64,000 nt of DNA from Streptomyces sclerotialus (GCF_040907265.1 NZ_JBFOHP010000002.1:2442501-2506500), one strand, 5' to 3'; positions 9,071 to 18,311 are shown, counted from the stretch's first letter. The notes: generated from the letters alone by a model not told the origin. A program made the numbers and translations.

Positions 9071-11553
9071 GCGGCCGGGCACGGCTCGCGGTGTGCGCGA
9101 TGGTGGCGACGCTCAGCGCCGCCTGCGCGTTGCTGCCGCTGGTGGAGCCGATCGGCTGGATGTTCCAGGCCGCGTTCCTGCTCGGGCTGGTGACCACGGT
9201 CGGCACGCTGGCCCGCCGGGTCCCGCTGGCCCGCCCGCTGACCATCGCCGTCCAGGCCCTGGCCGGCCTGCTGGTGCTCACGCCGCTGTTCGCGCGCGGG
9301 GAGGCCGTCGGCGGCCTGCTGCCGGGCCCCGACGCCTTCCGGGAGTTCGGCCAGCTCCTCCAGGAGGGCACGGCCGACGTCGGCCGGTACGCCATACCGG
9401 CCCCGGTCACCACCGGCATCCGGCTGCTGCTGGTCGGCGGCGTCCTGGTCATCGGCCTGATCGTGGACGCGCTCGCCGTGACGTACCGCAGCGCGGCGCC
9501 CGCCGGACTGCCGCTGCTCGCGCTGTACTCCGTCGCCGCCGGACTGTCCAAGGGCGGCGCGGGCTGGCTCTGGTTCCTGGTCGCCGCAGCGGGCTATCTC
9601 TTCCTGCTGCTCGCCGAGGGGCGCGACCGGCTGTCCCGGTGGGGCAGGGTGTTCGGCGGCGGCCCGACGACCGCCGGCCGCCCGTACTCCACCGGGGGCA
9701 CCGGGCCGGCCCCGCCCGGCGGTCCCGTGCCCGCCCCGATCCGTACGGGCCGCAGGATCGGCGCGCTCGCCCTGGGCATCGCCCTGGTCGTGCCGGCCGC
9801 GCTGCCCTCGCTCAGCGGCGGGCTGCTGGACATGAGCGGCCGGGACCGCCCCGGGGCCGACGGCGGCACGATCTCCGCGGTGAACCCCCTGGTGTCCCTC
9901 CAGGACAGCCTCAACCAGCCCGAGGACCGGGAGGTCCTGAACTACCGCACGACCACTCCCGACACCCGCGACCTGTATCTGCGGATCGTCGCCCTCGACC
10001 AGTTCGACGGCGCTGCCTGGAAGCCGTCGCAGCGGACGGTCCTGGACGTACCGGACCGGCTGCCCGATCCGCCGGGCCTGGCGCGGGACGTGGACACCAC
10101 CGCCGTGAACACCTCGGTGTCCACCGCGGACTGGTACGCCCAGAACTGGCTGCCCCTGCCCTATCCCGCGTCCCGGGTCGAGATACCGGGCCGCTGGCGC
10201 TTCGAGCCCGAGGGCCGCACCCTGGTGGGCGACCGCGGCCAGAACACCCGCGGGGTCCGCTATCAGGTGGAGAGCCTCATCGTGCGGCCGACGGCCCGGC
10301 AGCTGGCCGACGCGCCGCCGCCGCGCCCCGCCCTCCGGCGTGAGTACACCCAGGTGCCCGGCTCGCTGCCCCCGGCGGTCCAGCGGACGGCCGAACAGGT
10401 GACGCGGGGCGCCCGTTCGGACTACGCCAAGGCCGTCCGGCTGCAGGACTGGTTCGCGCTGAACGGCGGGTTCACGTACAACACCGAGGTCCGGGCGGGC
10501 AGCGGCACCCAGGCGATCACGCGCTTCCTGGAGCAGAAGGAGGGCTTCTGCGTCCACTTCGCCTTCTCGATGGCGGCGATGGCCCGCACGCTGGGCATCC
10601 CCGCCCGGGTGGCGGTCGGCTTCACCCCGGGCGGCAAGCGGGCCGACGGCTCGTACTCCGTCGGGCTGAGGGACGCGCACGCCTGGCCCGAGCTGTACTT
10701 CGAGGGCATCGGCTGGACGCGGTTCGAGCCGACGCCGAGCCGGGGCAGCGTGCCGGACTACACGGTCTCCGCCGACGCCCCCGACGAGGATGCCCCCGGC
10801 CGGGCCGAACCGCTGCCGGGCCGTACCGCGGCACCGGAGCCCGAGCCGTCGGCGGACGGCGGGACCTGCTCGCCGGACCAGCGCCGGGTGGCCGAGTGCG
10901 GTTCGGTGCCGCAGGCGTCCGGGGGCGGCCCTGCCGATGACGGGCCCGCGCCGGGAGCCGTGGCGGGCGGCGCGCTCGCCGTGCTGCTGGTCCTGCTGGT
11001 CCCTGCCGTACCGCTGCTCTGGCGCGTCCGGAGCCGCGCCCGCCGCCTGTCCGAGGGCCGGGCAGGGTCTCGGGCCTCCGGTGCCGCGCTGCGGCCGTCC
11101 TCCCGGCACGGCGCGGGCGTCCTTCTGCCGGACGGCCCCTCGGCAGGCGCTGCCGGTCCCCGGGCCGGCGTCCTCGGCCCCTGGCGGGAGCTGGTGGACT
11201 CGGGCTGGGACTACGGCATCGTCCCGGACGACGCGCTGACGCCACGGAAGGCGGCCGAGCGGATCGTACGGGTCGGCGAGCTGACCGGACCGGCGGCGGA
11301 GGCGGCCCACCGGGTGGCCGGCGCCGTGGAGCAGGCGCTCTACGCCCCGCACCCCGAGGCCGCGCCGGGCCTGGCCGAAGACGTACAGCGAGTCCGTTCC
11401 GGGCTCCGCACGACGGCCTCCCGACGACAGCGCCTGCGCGCCCTCCTGGCCCCGCCCTCGGCCGTCCGCCTCCTCTGGGCCGCCTCCACCCGCCTCTCCA
11501 CCCTCCTCACCCGCCTCCGCACGGCCCTACCAGAACGGTCAGCGCCCCGCTGA
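9067..11553 (+). CDS. DUF3488/transglutaminase-like membrane protein (TgpA family)
   Basis: 828-residue membrane protein with several N-terminal helices (about residues 1-265, DUF3488), an extracytoplasmic transglutaminase-like domain, one more helix (about 628-650) and a DUF4129-like cytoplasmic tail. Catalytic-type residues are visible: Cys in EGFCVHFA (about 494) and His in DAHAWPE (about 537). The usual acidic residue is Glu, in RFEPTPS, rather than the Asp of many homologues. It is translationally coupled to the DUF58 gene. Substrate and activity (cross-linking or hydrolysis at the cell surface) are unknown. Confidence 0.92.
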   Translation: MSGRARLAVCAMVATLSAACALLPLVEPIGWMFQAAFLLGLVTTVGTLARRVPLARPLTIAVQALAGLLVLTPLFARGEAVGGLLPGPDAFREFGQLLQEGTADVGRYAIPAPVTTGIRLLLVGGVLVIGLIVDALAVTYRSAAPAGLPLLALYSVAAGLSKGGAGWLWFLVAAAGYLFLLLAEGRDRLSRWGRVFGGGPTTAGRPYSTGGTGPAPPGGPVPAPIRTGRRIGALALGIALVVPAALPSLSGGLLDMSGRDRPGADGGTISAVNPLVSLQDSLNQPEDREVLNYRTTTPDTRDLYLRIVALDQFDGAAWKPSQRTVLDVPDRLPDPPGLARDVDTTAVNTSVSTADWYAQNWLPLPYPASRVEIPGRWRFEPEGRTLVGDRGQNTRGVRYQVESLIVRPTARQLADAPPPRPALRREYTQVPGSLPPAVQRTAEQVTRGARSDYAKAVRLQDWFALNGGFTYNTEVRAGSGTQAITRFLEQKEGFCVHFAFSMAAMARTLGIPARVAVGFTPGGKRADGSYSVGLRDAHAWPELYFEGIGWTRFEPTPSRGSVPDYTVSADAPDEDAPGRAEPLPGRTAAPEPEPSADGGTCSPDQRRVAECGSVPQASGGGPADDGPAPGAVAGGALAVLLVLLVPAVPLLWRVRSRARRLSEGRAGSRASGAALRPSSRHGAGVLLPDGPSAGAAGPRAGVLGPWRELVDSGWDYGIVPDDALTPRKAAERIVRVGELTGPAAEAAHRVAGAVEQALYAPHPEAAPGLAEDVQRVRSGLRTTASRRQRLRALLAPPSAVRLLWAASTRLSTLLTRLRTALPERSAPR

Positions 11554-11660
11554 GGCCCCCGAGCCCCCGACGCTCCTGTCTTCGGCCCGCCGGGGACGGG
11601 AGCGGGGGTGGGGGCCGGGGCCGGGACCGGCCATGGTCTCGGCGCCTCCGGTCGCCGGTT

Positions 11661-11740
11661 CCCGGACCCCGGTCTCGGCCCCGCGGTCCCGGCCCCCGGG
11701 CCCGGACCCCGGTCTCGGCGCTCGCGGCCCGGTCCCGGCC
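11661..11740. repeat. Imperfect 40-bp direct repeat, two copies
   Basis: The segment beginning CCCGGACCCCGGTCTCGGC occurs at 11661 and exactly 40 nt later at 11701. It lies in a roughly 650-nt gap after the transglutaminase operon (11554-12209) that shows no credible gene and is full of GC-rich short duplications. Confidence 0.6.
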
Positions 11741-11840
11741 CTGATCGCGGTCCCGACGGTGAAGCCGGAACGCATCCCGTCGGGTAAAGCCAGAGCTCGT
11801 CCCGGCGGCGCCGTCGCCAGCCGCCTTCGGTCGGCGGGGG

Positions 11841-11900
11841 CGGCCTGCGCGGCGGGGGCGCGGCCTGCGCGGCGGGGGCGCGGCCTGCGCGGCGGGTTCG
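11841..11900. repeat. 20-bp tandem repeat, three copies
   Basis: CGGCCTGCGCGGCGGGGGCG occurs at 11841-11860 and identically at 11861-11880. A third copy at 11881-11900 differs at two bases. It is in the non-coding gap after the transglutaminase operon. Slippage is the simplest explanation. Confidence 0.75.
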
Positions 11901-12209
11901 GCCCACCCGGCGGGGCTGTCCAGCGGATCCGGCCGCGCGGCCTGTCCGGCGAGCCCGGCAGGCACAGCGAGCCCGGCCTGACCGGTGAATCCAGCGGGGC
12001 CGGCAGCTGGCGCCGACCGGCAGCCCGGCAGCCGGGCAACCCAGCAGCCGGGTGGCGTCGTAGCGCTTTGCAGCGCTCGCGGCGCGGTGAAGCGAATGGC
12101 CGGTTTCGACCGGGCCGGTCAGGGCCGCCCGGCCCTGCACGGCCCTGCCTGGCCGGAGCGGCCCCGGCATGTGCGGCCGGAACGGGCCCGGCAGGTCCGG
12201 CGTACGAAA

Positions 12210-12250
12210 ACGGTGTGGGGCGCCCCGGGAGTCGGGGCGCCCCACACCGT
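12210..12250 (-). terminator. Strong intrinsic terminator downstream of DUF3040 gene
   Basis: Perfect 18-bp inverted repeat (12210-12227 with 12233-12250) with a 5-nt loop. On the minus strand the stem runs directly into TTTTCG. It may also stop read-through from the convergent operon. Confidence 0.8.
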
Positions 12251-12319
12251 TCGGAAGACTGCGGGACCCTGCGGAGACGACGAGCGACGGCGGCGTACGG
12301 CGGCGTACGGCGGAAGTAT

Positions 12320-12345
12320 GCGCCTCCCGGCGGGCCGGGAGGCGC
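12320..12345 (-). terminator. Stem-loop directly after DUF3040 stop
   Basis: 11-bp perfect stem (12320-12330 with 12335-12345) and a 4-nt loop begin 6 nt after the stop codon on the minus strand. With the 12210-12250 hairpin it forms a double terminator. Confidence 0.6.
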
Positions 12346-12350
12346 CGCGC

Positions 12351-12764
12351 TCAGTGGCCCTGTTCGTCCCTGCGGCGCTGCCAGCGCTCTTCGATCCGGT
12401 CCATCATCGAGCGCCGTTGCCGGGACGTACGGCGTGGCTGTCCGCCCCCGCCGCCTCTGCCGGCAGCCGCTCCGCTCTGCTGCTCACCCGGCTTGGGCGC
12501 CTTGCGCCAGCTGGTGACGGCCAGGACCGCGCAGCCGAGCATCACGAGGAAGCCCACCACGCTGATCCAGATCTGCTGGGCGACCATTCCGGCCATGAGG
12601 AGCGCGATACCTACCAGGAAGCCCGCGACCGCTTGGTAGACCCGTCGCCGGGTGTACGTACGCAGCCCGCTTCCCTCAAGCGCTGTCGCGAACTTGGGAT
12701 CTTCGGCGTACAGCGCTCGCTCCATTTGCTCGAGCATGCGCTGCTCGTGCTCCGAGAGCGGCAC
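12351..12764 (-). CDS. DUF3040 domain-containing membrane protein
   Basis: 137-residue protein typical of actinomycetes. It begins with the DUF3040 block (MPLSEHEQRMLEQMERALY) and has two adjacent hydrophobic helices (about residues 42-62 and 65-85), then a Gly/Arg-rich cytoplasmic tail. Function is unknown. It is a single-gene unit with a candidate promoter upstream and two terminators downstream. Confidence 0.9.
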   Translation of the reverse strand: MPLSEHEQRMLEQMERALYAEDPKFATALEGSGLRTYTRRRVYQAVAGFLVGIALLMAGMVAQQIWISVVGFLVMLGCAVLAVTSWRKAPKPGEQQSGAAAGRGGGGGQPRRTSRQRRSMMDRIEERWQRRRDEQGH

Positions 12765-12814
12765 GGAGTCCTCCTACTCGTCGGTCGCGGGGGGCGACCG
12801 GGTGCGACCCTTTC

Positions 12815-12843
12815 AGGATAGGCAGGGAATCGCCCCCGTGAAA
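12815..12843 (-). promoter_or_regulatory. Candidate promoter of DUF3040 gene
   Basis: Minus strand TTTCAC (12843-12838), 17-nt spacer, TATCCT (12820-12815), about 45 nt before the ATG at 12764. Pattern match only. Confidence 0.4.
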
Positions 12844-13055
12844 CCCGCCCCTCTACGCCAATTCACTGTCCGCGCCACCATGGTGGCCGGTGGTGATGCA
12901 CCGTGCATTCCCCAACCGCCCTCACGCCATGCCGGACGTTGTACCTCCGATCATACGGGGCGAAGCGGCTGATCGGGGGGCCTGTGGCCGACTGCACCCG
13001 CCGACCGGTGTCCGCCTCGCGGCGCGCGCCCGGCCGGCGCGGGGGCGGCGGGCCG

Positions 13056-13811
13056 TCAGCCGCGCTCGGCGAGGACGTGCAGCTGGGTGGCGACGGAGTG
13101 GAAAGCAGGCAGCTCGGCGGCGGCCGTCTCCAGCTTGAGCAGGGCGTCCATGGCACCCGGCTCGGTGTCGACGAGCACGCCGGGGACCAGGTCGGCGAAG
13201 ACCCGTACGCCGTGCACCGCGCCTACCGCCAGGCCGGTACCGGTGACCAGGTCGGTGAGCTGGTCGGCGGTGAAGCGGCGGGGCACCGGGTCGCCGTCGC
13301 CCCAGCGGCCCGCGGGGTCGCTCAGGGCGCGCTGCGCCTCCGTGAAGTGGCCGGCGAGGGCGCGGGCGAGCACCGCGCCGCCCAGGCCGGCGGCGAGCAG
13401 GCTCAGCGTGCCCGCGGGGCGCAGCGCCGCCACGGCGTTGCGGACGCCTTCGGCCGGGTCGTCGACGTACTCCAGGACGCCATGGCAGAGCACCGCGTCG
13501 TAGCCGCCGCGCTCGACCACCTCGAAGAGGCCGTGCGCGTCGCCCTGGACGGCGCGCACCCGGTCGGCGACGCCCTCCTCGGCCGCCCGGCGCTCCAGGG
13601 CGAACAGGGCGTTGGGGCTGGGGTCGACCACGGTGACGCGGTGGCCGAGCCGGGCGACGGGCACGGCGAAGTTGCCGGTGCCGCCGCCGGTGTCCAGGAC
13701 GTCGAGGGCGTCACGCCCGGCGGCCTTGGCCCGGTGCTCCAAGGCGTCCTTCAGGACCTCCCAGACCACGGCGGTACGAAGGGATGCGCGTGGGCGCAGC
13801 GGGTCAGACAC
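13056..13811 (-). CDS. Class I SAM-dependent methyltransferase
   Basis: 251-residue Rossmann-fold methyltransferase. SAM-binding motif I is LDTGGGTGNFAV (about residues 40-51), acidic motif II is VTVVDPSP (about 59-66), and DAVLCHGVLEYVDD serves as motif IV. The substrate cannot be told from sequence; the closest general type is the UbiE/Methyltransf_11 family. It stands alone in the minus orientation. Confidence 0.88.
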   Translation of the reverse strand: MSDPLRPRASLRTAVVWEVLKDALEHRAKAAGRDALDVLDTGGGTGNFAVPVARLGHRVTVVDPSPNALFALERRAAEEGVADRVRAVQGDAHGLFEVVERGGYDAVLCHGVLEYVDDPAEGVRNAVAALRPAGTLSLLAAGLGGAVLARALAGHFTEAQRALSDPAGRWGDGDPVPRRFTADQLTDLVTGTGLAVGAVHGVRVFADLVPGVLVDTEPGAMDALLKLETAAAELPAFHSVATQLHVLAERG

Positions 13812-13956
13812 GGCGGGTGGCTCCTCGCGAGGACATGTACTGATGAGGCGCCTCCCACCCTATGGGGTCGCGCCGCCTCCGCCACGACCGAGCACGGCCG
13901 AACCGCGCCGGAGACCGCTCCCGGCCTCCCCCGGCATGCTTCCCGGCCGCCGGCGG

Positions 13957-14061
13957 AAGGCGTTCCGACCCCTCCCGGAAGGCGTTCCGGCCTCAGTCCT
14001 GAGAAGCGTTCCGGCCCCCTCCGCGGACGGCGTTCCGGTCCTTCTCCGGGCGGCGTTCCGG
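13957..14061. repeat. Five GGCGTTCCGG elements spaced 22-24 bp apart
   Basis: The core GCGTTCCG recurs at 13960, 13982, 14006, 14030 and 14053 (spacings 22, 24, 24, 23). The last copy forms a palindrome with GGAACGGGCC. The whole 13812-14462 gap (651 nt) has no credible gene on either strand. The repeat is the only ordered feature seen. Confidence 0.7.
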
Positions 14062-14462
14062 AACGGGCCGGGGCGCCCCGGAGGGAATTCCCTTCGCCCG
14101 GCCGGGGAAAGGAGGCGGGCGCGGAGCGCCGTCGGACGGGAAAGGCGAGGGCGGGCGGGAACTCCGTGGAATGCGGAAAATGCGGAAGGGGCGGGCGGAG
14201 AGCGGGCGTAAGACGGCAGCGGGGAGGGAGCGGAAGGCGGCGGACGAGGAATCCCCGGGCGCGGAATGCGCGCCACGATTTCCCAGCGTTCGTCACCGGA
14301 GCGGTGCGGCGCCCCGCACATTCCCGGGCGCGGCCCGCCGGCCGGCCGCCGGGCCCTTCGGCCGGCCGTCGGATTTCCGGGCACGGGATCCTCACGGCCT
14401 CCGTGGCGGGCCACCACCGCGGCCGCCGCACTTCCCGCCGCCGGCCGCCGCGCCAGCTGCCG

Positions 14463-14954
14463 TCACCCCGCGCGGGTCCGTGGTGGCGGGAGGAGCGGCT
14501 GCAGGGCCAGCAGACGTTCGACGAGGCGGAGGAAGTGCGCGGCGGCACGGAGGAGGTCGTCGGCCTCCCGGGGACCGGCCGCGCCGGGTATCCCGGCCTC
14601 CGCACGGGCCCGGCGCTCGGCGCCTGCCGCGAACAGGGCACTCCACTCCGCTAATTCGGGGGCGACCTCGGGCAGCACCTCCCAGGCGCTGCGGATGCGC
14701 TGCCGGCGACGGAGGGTGGGCTCGGGGCGGCCGCGTACGGCCAGGACGGCGGCCGCGGCGCGCAGGGCGGCGAGGTGAGCGGTCGCGAAGCGCTCGTTGG
14801 GGGTTTCCAGGGAGGCGGCCTCGTCCAGGCCGCGCTGGGCCTTGGTGAGCAGATCGAGGGCGGCGGGCGGGGCGCCCGTCCGGCGCAGAACGGGATGGAC
14901 ATCGCTCGGGGGACCGTACGCAGCGGAACCTGCCCCAGTGGGACGAGATGCCAT
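14463..14954 (-). CDS. SAV_6107 family HEPN domain-containing protein
   Basis: 163-residue mostly helical protein resembling the SAV_6107-type HEPN family of streptomycetes. Central helices contain LLTKAQRGLDEAASLETPNE and FATAHLAALRAAAAVLA. The ATG at 14954 has AGGAGG 7 nt upstream and is preferred to upstream in-frame starts. HEPN proteins are often RNases or antitoxin/toxin partners, but no clear catalytic RxxxxH is evident, so no activity is assigned. Confidence 0.8.
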   Translation of the reverse strand: MASRPTGAGSAAYGPPSDVHPVLRRTGAPPAALDLLTKAQRGLDEAASLETPNERFATAHLAALRAAAAVLAVRGRPEPTLRRRQRIRSAWEVLPEVAPELAEWSALFAAGAERRARAEAGIPGAAGPREADDLLRAAAHFLRLVERLLALQPLLPPPRTRAG

Positions 14955-15083
14955 GACGAACCTCCTGTCGTCGCATAACGGTTCGGAACCGCACACACCA
15001 TCGTGAGGCACCCCACTGACAATCGCTCTGACCTGCACTTTCCCGCCGGTGGCCCAGATCACGCCAAAGGCGGCCGGGTCAGC

Positions 15084-15113
15084 TTGCGTGCACACCGGCC
15101 CCATGCGCATACT
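15084..15113 (+). promoter_or_regulatory. Promoter of ABC-ATPase / YhgE-like / TetR operon
   Basis: TTGCGT (15084-15089), 18-nt spacer, CATACT (15108-15113). The operator palindrome starts 5 nt after the -10, so a bound repressor would cover the transcription start. Confidence 0.6.
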
Positions 15114-15118
15114 TTTTA

Positions 15119-15134
15119 AACTGACTGGTCAGTT
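15119..15134 (+). promoter_or_regulatory. Perfect palindromic operator, probable TetR site
   Basis: AACTGACTGGTCAGTT: 7-bp arms around a TG spacer, placed over the expected +1, 15 nt before the GTG of the first gene. The TetR gene at 18312 ends the same gene string, so autoregulation of the operon is the natural inference. Confidence 0.75.
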
Positions 15135-15149
15135 CAAGAGGGAGGGAAC

Positions 15150-16007
15150 GTGGACAGCACCCCGCACGGGGCGGCGGTCAAGGCCCAGGGACTCGGGGTG
15201 AAGGGACCTCGCGGCTGGGCGTTCCAGGACGTCGACATCACGGCCGAGCCCGGCGCACTGATCGCGATCGAGGGGCCGTCCGGCTCGGGCCGTACGTGTC
15301 TGCTGCTCGCGCTCACCGGACGTATGAAGACCGCCGCGGGCAAGGCCAGGGTGGGCGGACTGTCGCTGCCCAAGAAGATGGCCGCCGTACGGGCGGTCAC
15401 GGCGCTCGCCCATGTACCCGGCGTCTCCGAGCTCGACCCGGCCTTCACGGTCGCCGAGCACCTGCACGAACGCGCCCTGCTGCAGCGCCGCTTCGGCGGC
15501 CCGGTACGCGCGCTGCTGCGCCCGCGCCGCGAGCGCCGCGCCGAGGCCCGGGGCCGGATCGACGCCGCGCTGGAGGCCGCCGGGCTCGACCCGGAGACGC
15601 TGCCCAAGGGCGTACGGACGTCCGTACGGGACCTGGAGCGGCTGGAGGCGCTGCGGCTGTCCGTCGCGCTGGCGCTGATCGGTTCGCCGCGGCTGCTGGC
15701 CGTCGACGACACCGACATGAAGCTGTCGGACGAGGAGCGGGAGCGGGCCTGGGCGATGCTCCGCGGGCTGGCGGCGGCCGGCACGACGGTGCTGGCGGTG
15801 TGCAGCCAGGCGCCCGAGGACGCGCTCGTGGTCTCGACCGCGCGCCACCAGGAGAAGCCGCAGCACGGACAGGAGCCGGCAGCACCGGCGGCCGGACCGG
15901 AGGAGCCGGAGACGGTGCCGGACCCGGAGCCCTCGGCGGGCACCGGGAAGAACACGAAGAACGAGGAGGGGGCGGCGGATGCGCTCGCCGAAGCTGGCCG
16001 CGCTTGA
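15150..16007 (+). CDS. ABC transporter ATP-binding subunit, degenerate motifs
   Basis: 285-residue ABC-type ATPase fold encoded just before and overlapping (29 nt) a YhgE-like membrane protein. The Walker A is GPSGSGRT (residues 42-49), with Arg48 where Lys is nearly universal. There is no recognisable LSGGQ. Walker B reads LLAVDDTD, with Asp187 replacing the catalytic Glu. A charged Pro/Glu-rich tail of about 55 residues follows. GTG start after GGAGGG. Either a weak or non-hydrolysing ATPase or a structural partner is possible. Confidence 0.85.
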   Translation: MDSTPHGAAVKAQGLGVKGPRGWAFQDVDITAEPGALIAIEGPSGSGRTCLLLALTGRMKTAAGKARVGGLSLPKKMAAVRAVTALAHVPGVSELDPAFTVAEHLHERALLQRRFGGPVRALLRPRRERRAEARGRIDAALEAAGLDPETLPKGVRTSVRDLERLEALRLSVALALIGSPRLLAVDDTDMKLSDEERERAWAMLRGLAAAGTTVLAVCSQAPEDALVVSTARHQEKPQHGQEPAAPAAGPEEPETVPDPEPSAGTGKNTKNEEGAADALAEAGRA

Positions 16008-18189
16008 GCTGAAGCGGTTCGGCAGGGGGAAGCTGCCGCGCGCGGCGCTGGTGGCCCTGCTGTTGCTGCCGCTGCTCTACGGGGCGCTGTACCTGTGGTC
16101 CTTCTGGGACCCGTACGCGCGCCTGGACAAGATCCCGGTTGCGCTGGTCAACTCCGACCGGGGCGCCTCGGCCGACGGCCAACAGGTCAACGCCGGCGAC
16201 GACCTGGTCAAGGGGCTGAAGGAGAGCGAGACCTTCGACTGGCACCCCGTCAGCGCCGCCGACGCGTCCAAGGGGCTGGAGTCCGGCGCGTACTACCTGT
16301 CGCTGACCGTCCCCGACGACTTCAGCAAGCGGATCGCCTCCAGCTCCGGTGACCACCCGGTGACCAGCGAGCTGAAGGTCCGGACGAACGACGCGAACAA
16401 CTACATCGTCGGGCAGATCTCCCGCTCGGTCTTCTCCGAGGTGCGCTCAGCGGCCTCCGCGAAGTCCTCGCGCGGCTTCCTCGACAAGATCTTCGTGTCC
16501 TTCTCCGACCTGCACGACAAGACCAAGGAGGCGGCCGACGGCGCCTCCGAACTGAAGGGCGGCATCGGGAAGGCCAAGAAGGGCACCGGTGACCTGAAGG
16601 ACGGCCTGGACGACGCCAAGCAGGGCAGCGGCCGGCTGTCCGACGGGATCGACGACGCCAAGCAGGGCAGCCACGACCTGGCGAACGGTCTGAAGGACCT
16701 GGACACCGGGGCCGGCAAGCTCGACACGGGCGCCGGCAAGCTCTCCAAGGGCGCGGGCCAGGTGGCCGAGGGCACCCAGAAGCTCGCCGACAAGGTGAAC
16801 GCGGCCAACGAGGCGGTGGGCCCCTTCGTGCACGCGCACGGCAAGGAGATCGGCGACGCCGCGCGTCTGGTGGCCGACGGTTCGCAGGCCGTACGGGACA
16901 ACCTCGACAAGCTCCCGAAGGCCGCCTCGGACGGCGCCACGGCCTCACGTGCGCTGGCGAACCAGGTCGCGACCTTCTACACGCTGCGCTGCGAGAAGCC
17001 GCTGACCGACCGCGATCCGTCCTGCACGACGCTCAAGGACATGCGGGACAGGTCCGATGCCGCGGCCGACAAGGCCGAGGAGGTCAGCGGGCTGGTCAAG
17101 AACGAGAAGAACCTCGCCGAGCTGAGCAAGAACCTGGACGAGCTGCACACGCTGGCCGAGACGCTGGCCGAGCACGGCCCGACGCTCGGGCAGGACCTGG
17201 ACACCGCCGTCAAGCAGGTGAACGCCCTCAACAAGGGCGCGCACACGGTGGCCACCGGTGCCGACAAGCTGGCCACCGGAGCGGGCGACCTGCACAAGGG
17301 GACCGGCACCGCCAAGAAAGGCGGCACCGACCTGGACAACGGTCTGGGCAGGCTGCAGACCGGGGCCGGCGACCTGGACGAGGGCGTGGGCAAGCTGAAG
17401 AACGGCGCCGACACCCTCAACGGCGGCATGTTCAAGCTGTCCGACGGCTCCTCGAAGCTGGCCGGCGGGCTGCACGACGGCGTCGGGAAGATCCCGGACT
17501 ACGACAAGGACCAGCGGGACACGCGGACGAACGTGATGTCCGATCCGGTGCAGCTCGCCTCGGACTCGGCCCACAAGGCGCCCAACTACGGGACCGGCTT
17601 CGCGCCGTACTTCATCCCGCTGTCCCTGTGGGTCGGCGCGATGGTCGCCTACATGCTGATCCAGCCGCTGAACCGGCGTGCGCTGGCGGCCGGCGCGAGT
17701 GCCTGGCGGACCGCGGTGTCCGGCTGGCTCCCGGTGTTCGCCATCGGGGTGCTGCAGATCGCGGCCCTGATGTCCGTGCTGCACTTCGGGCTGGGCCTGG
17801 AGATGATGCACGCGGCGGGCACGATCGGGTTCCTGGTCCTGGCCACGGCCTGCTTCTCGGCGATCGTGCAGTGGCTGAACGCGCAGTTCGGCGCGGCCGG
17901 CCGGATCCTGGTCCTGGCGCTGCTGATGCTCCAGCTGACCTCCGCGGGCGGTACCTATCCCGTGCAGACCAGCCCCGGCTTCTTCAACGCGCTCCACCCG
18001 TACCTGCCGATGACGTACATCGTCGGGGGCCTGCGCCGCCTCATCACGGGCGGTGACCTGACACCCGTGTGGCAGGGCAGCGTCGTGCTGGCCGTCTTCA
18101 CCGTGGGCGCGCTCGCGCTCACCACGTGGACCGCGCGCGGCCGGCAGGTCGTGCGGATGAAGGACCTGCACCCGGAGCTCAGCCTGTGA
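15979..18189 (+). CDS. YhgE/Pip domain ABC-2-type membrane protein
   Basis: 736 residues: an N-terminal helix (about 21-41), a long extracellular region, and a C-terminal ABC-2-type membrane bundle of about six helices from residue 544. The extracellular part carries many 11-residue glycine-containing pseudo-repeats of the GAGKL / GTGDLKDGLDDAKQG type seen in YhgE/Pip and phage-infection proteins. The ATG is preceded by GAGGAGGGGG inside the end of the ATPase gene. The family is linked to export or surface functions (including ESX-associated and phage-receptor proteins); the substrate here is unknown. Confidence 0.92.
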   Translation: MRSPKLAALELKRFGRGKLPRAALVALLLLPLLYGALYLWSFWDPYARLDKIPVALVNSDRGASADGQQVNAGDDLVKGLKESETFDWHPVSAADASKGLESGAYYLSLTVPDDFSKRIASSSGDHPVTSELKVRTNDANNYIVGQISRSVFSEVRSAASAKSSRGFLDKIFVSFSDLHDKTKEAADGASELKGGIGKAKKGTGDLKDGLDDAKQGSGRLSDGIDDAKQGSHDLANGLKDLDTGAGKLDTGAGKLSKGAGQVAEGTQKLADKVNAANEAVGPFVHAHGKEIGDAARLVADGSQAVRDNLDKLPKAASDGATASRALANQVATFYTLRCEKPLTDRDPSCTTLKDMRDRSDAAADKAEEVSGLVKNEKNLAELSKNLDELHTLAETLAEHGPTLGQDLDTAVKQVNALNKGAHTVATGADKLATGAGDLHKGTGTAKKGGTDLDNGLGRLQTGAGDLDEGVGKLKNGADTLNGGMFKLSDGSSKLAGGLHDGVGKIPDYDKDQRDTRTNVMSDPVQLASDSAHKAPNYGTGFAPYFIPLSLWVGAMVAYMLIQPLNRRALAAGASAWRTAVSGWLPVFAIGVLQIAALMSVLHFGLGLEMMHAAGTIGFLVLATACFSAIVQWLNAQFGAAGRILVLALLMLQLTSAGGTYPVQTSPGFFNALHPYLPMTYIVGGLRRLITGGDLTPVWQGSVVLAVFTVGALALTTWTARGRQVVRMKDLHPELSL

Positions 18190-18311
18190 GCGCGCGCACC
18201 GCGGCGTCCGGGTCCCGGGCGGCGGCGCCCGGGACCCGGCGGGTCACCGCCGCGTCACGTCCGGTGAGGGCGGACGCCGCGGTGCCGCCGGCAACGGGCA
18301 CAATCGCCTGC

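Noticed and set aside
8683..11352. Open minus-strand frame of 889 codons
   Set aside because: Antisense to the DUF58 and transglutaminase genes; Arg/Gly/Gln-rich with no recognisable domain.
6588..11553. MoxR operon as a defence or toxin system
   Set aside because: MoxR-DUF58-DUF3488 operons are conserved core loci in actinomycetes; no effector or mobile context is present.
13957..14061. CRISPR-like array
   Set aside because: Repeats are only about 10 bp with 12-14 bp between them, there is no leader and no cas gene in the window.
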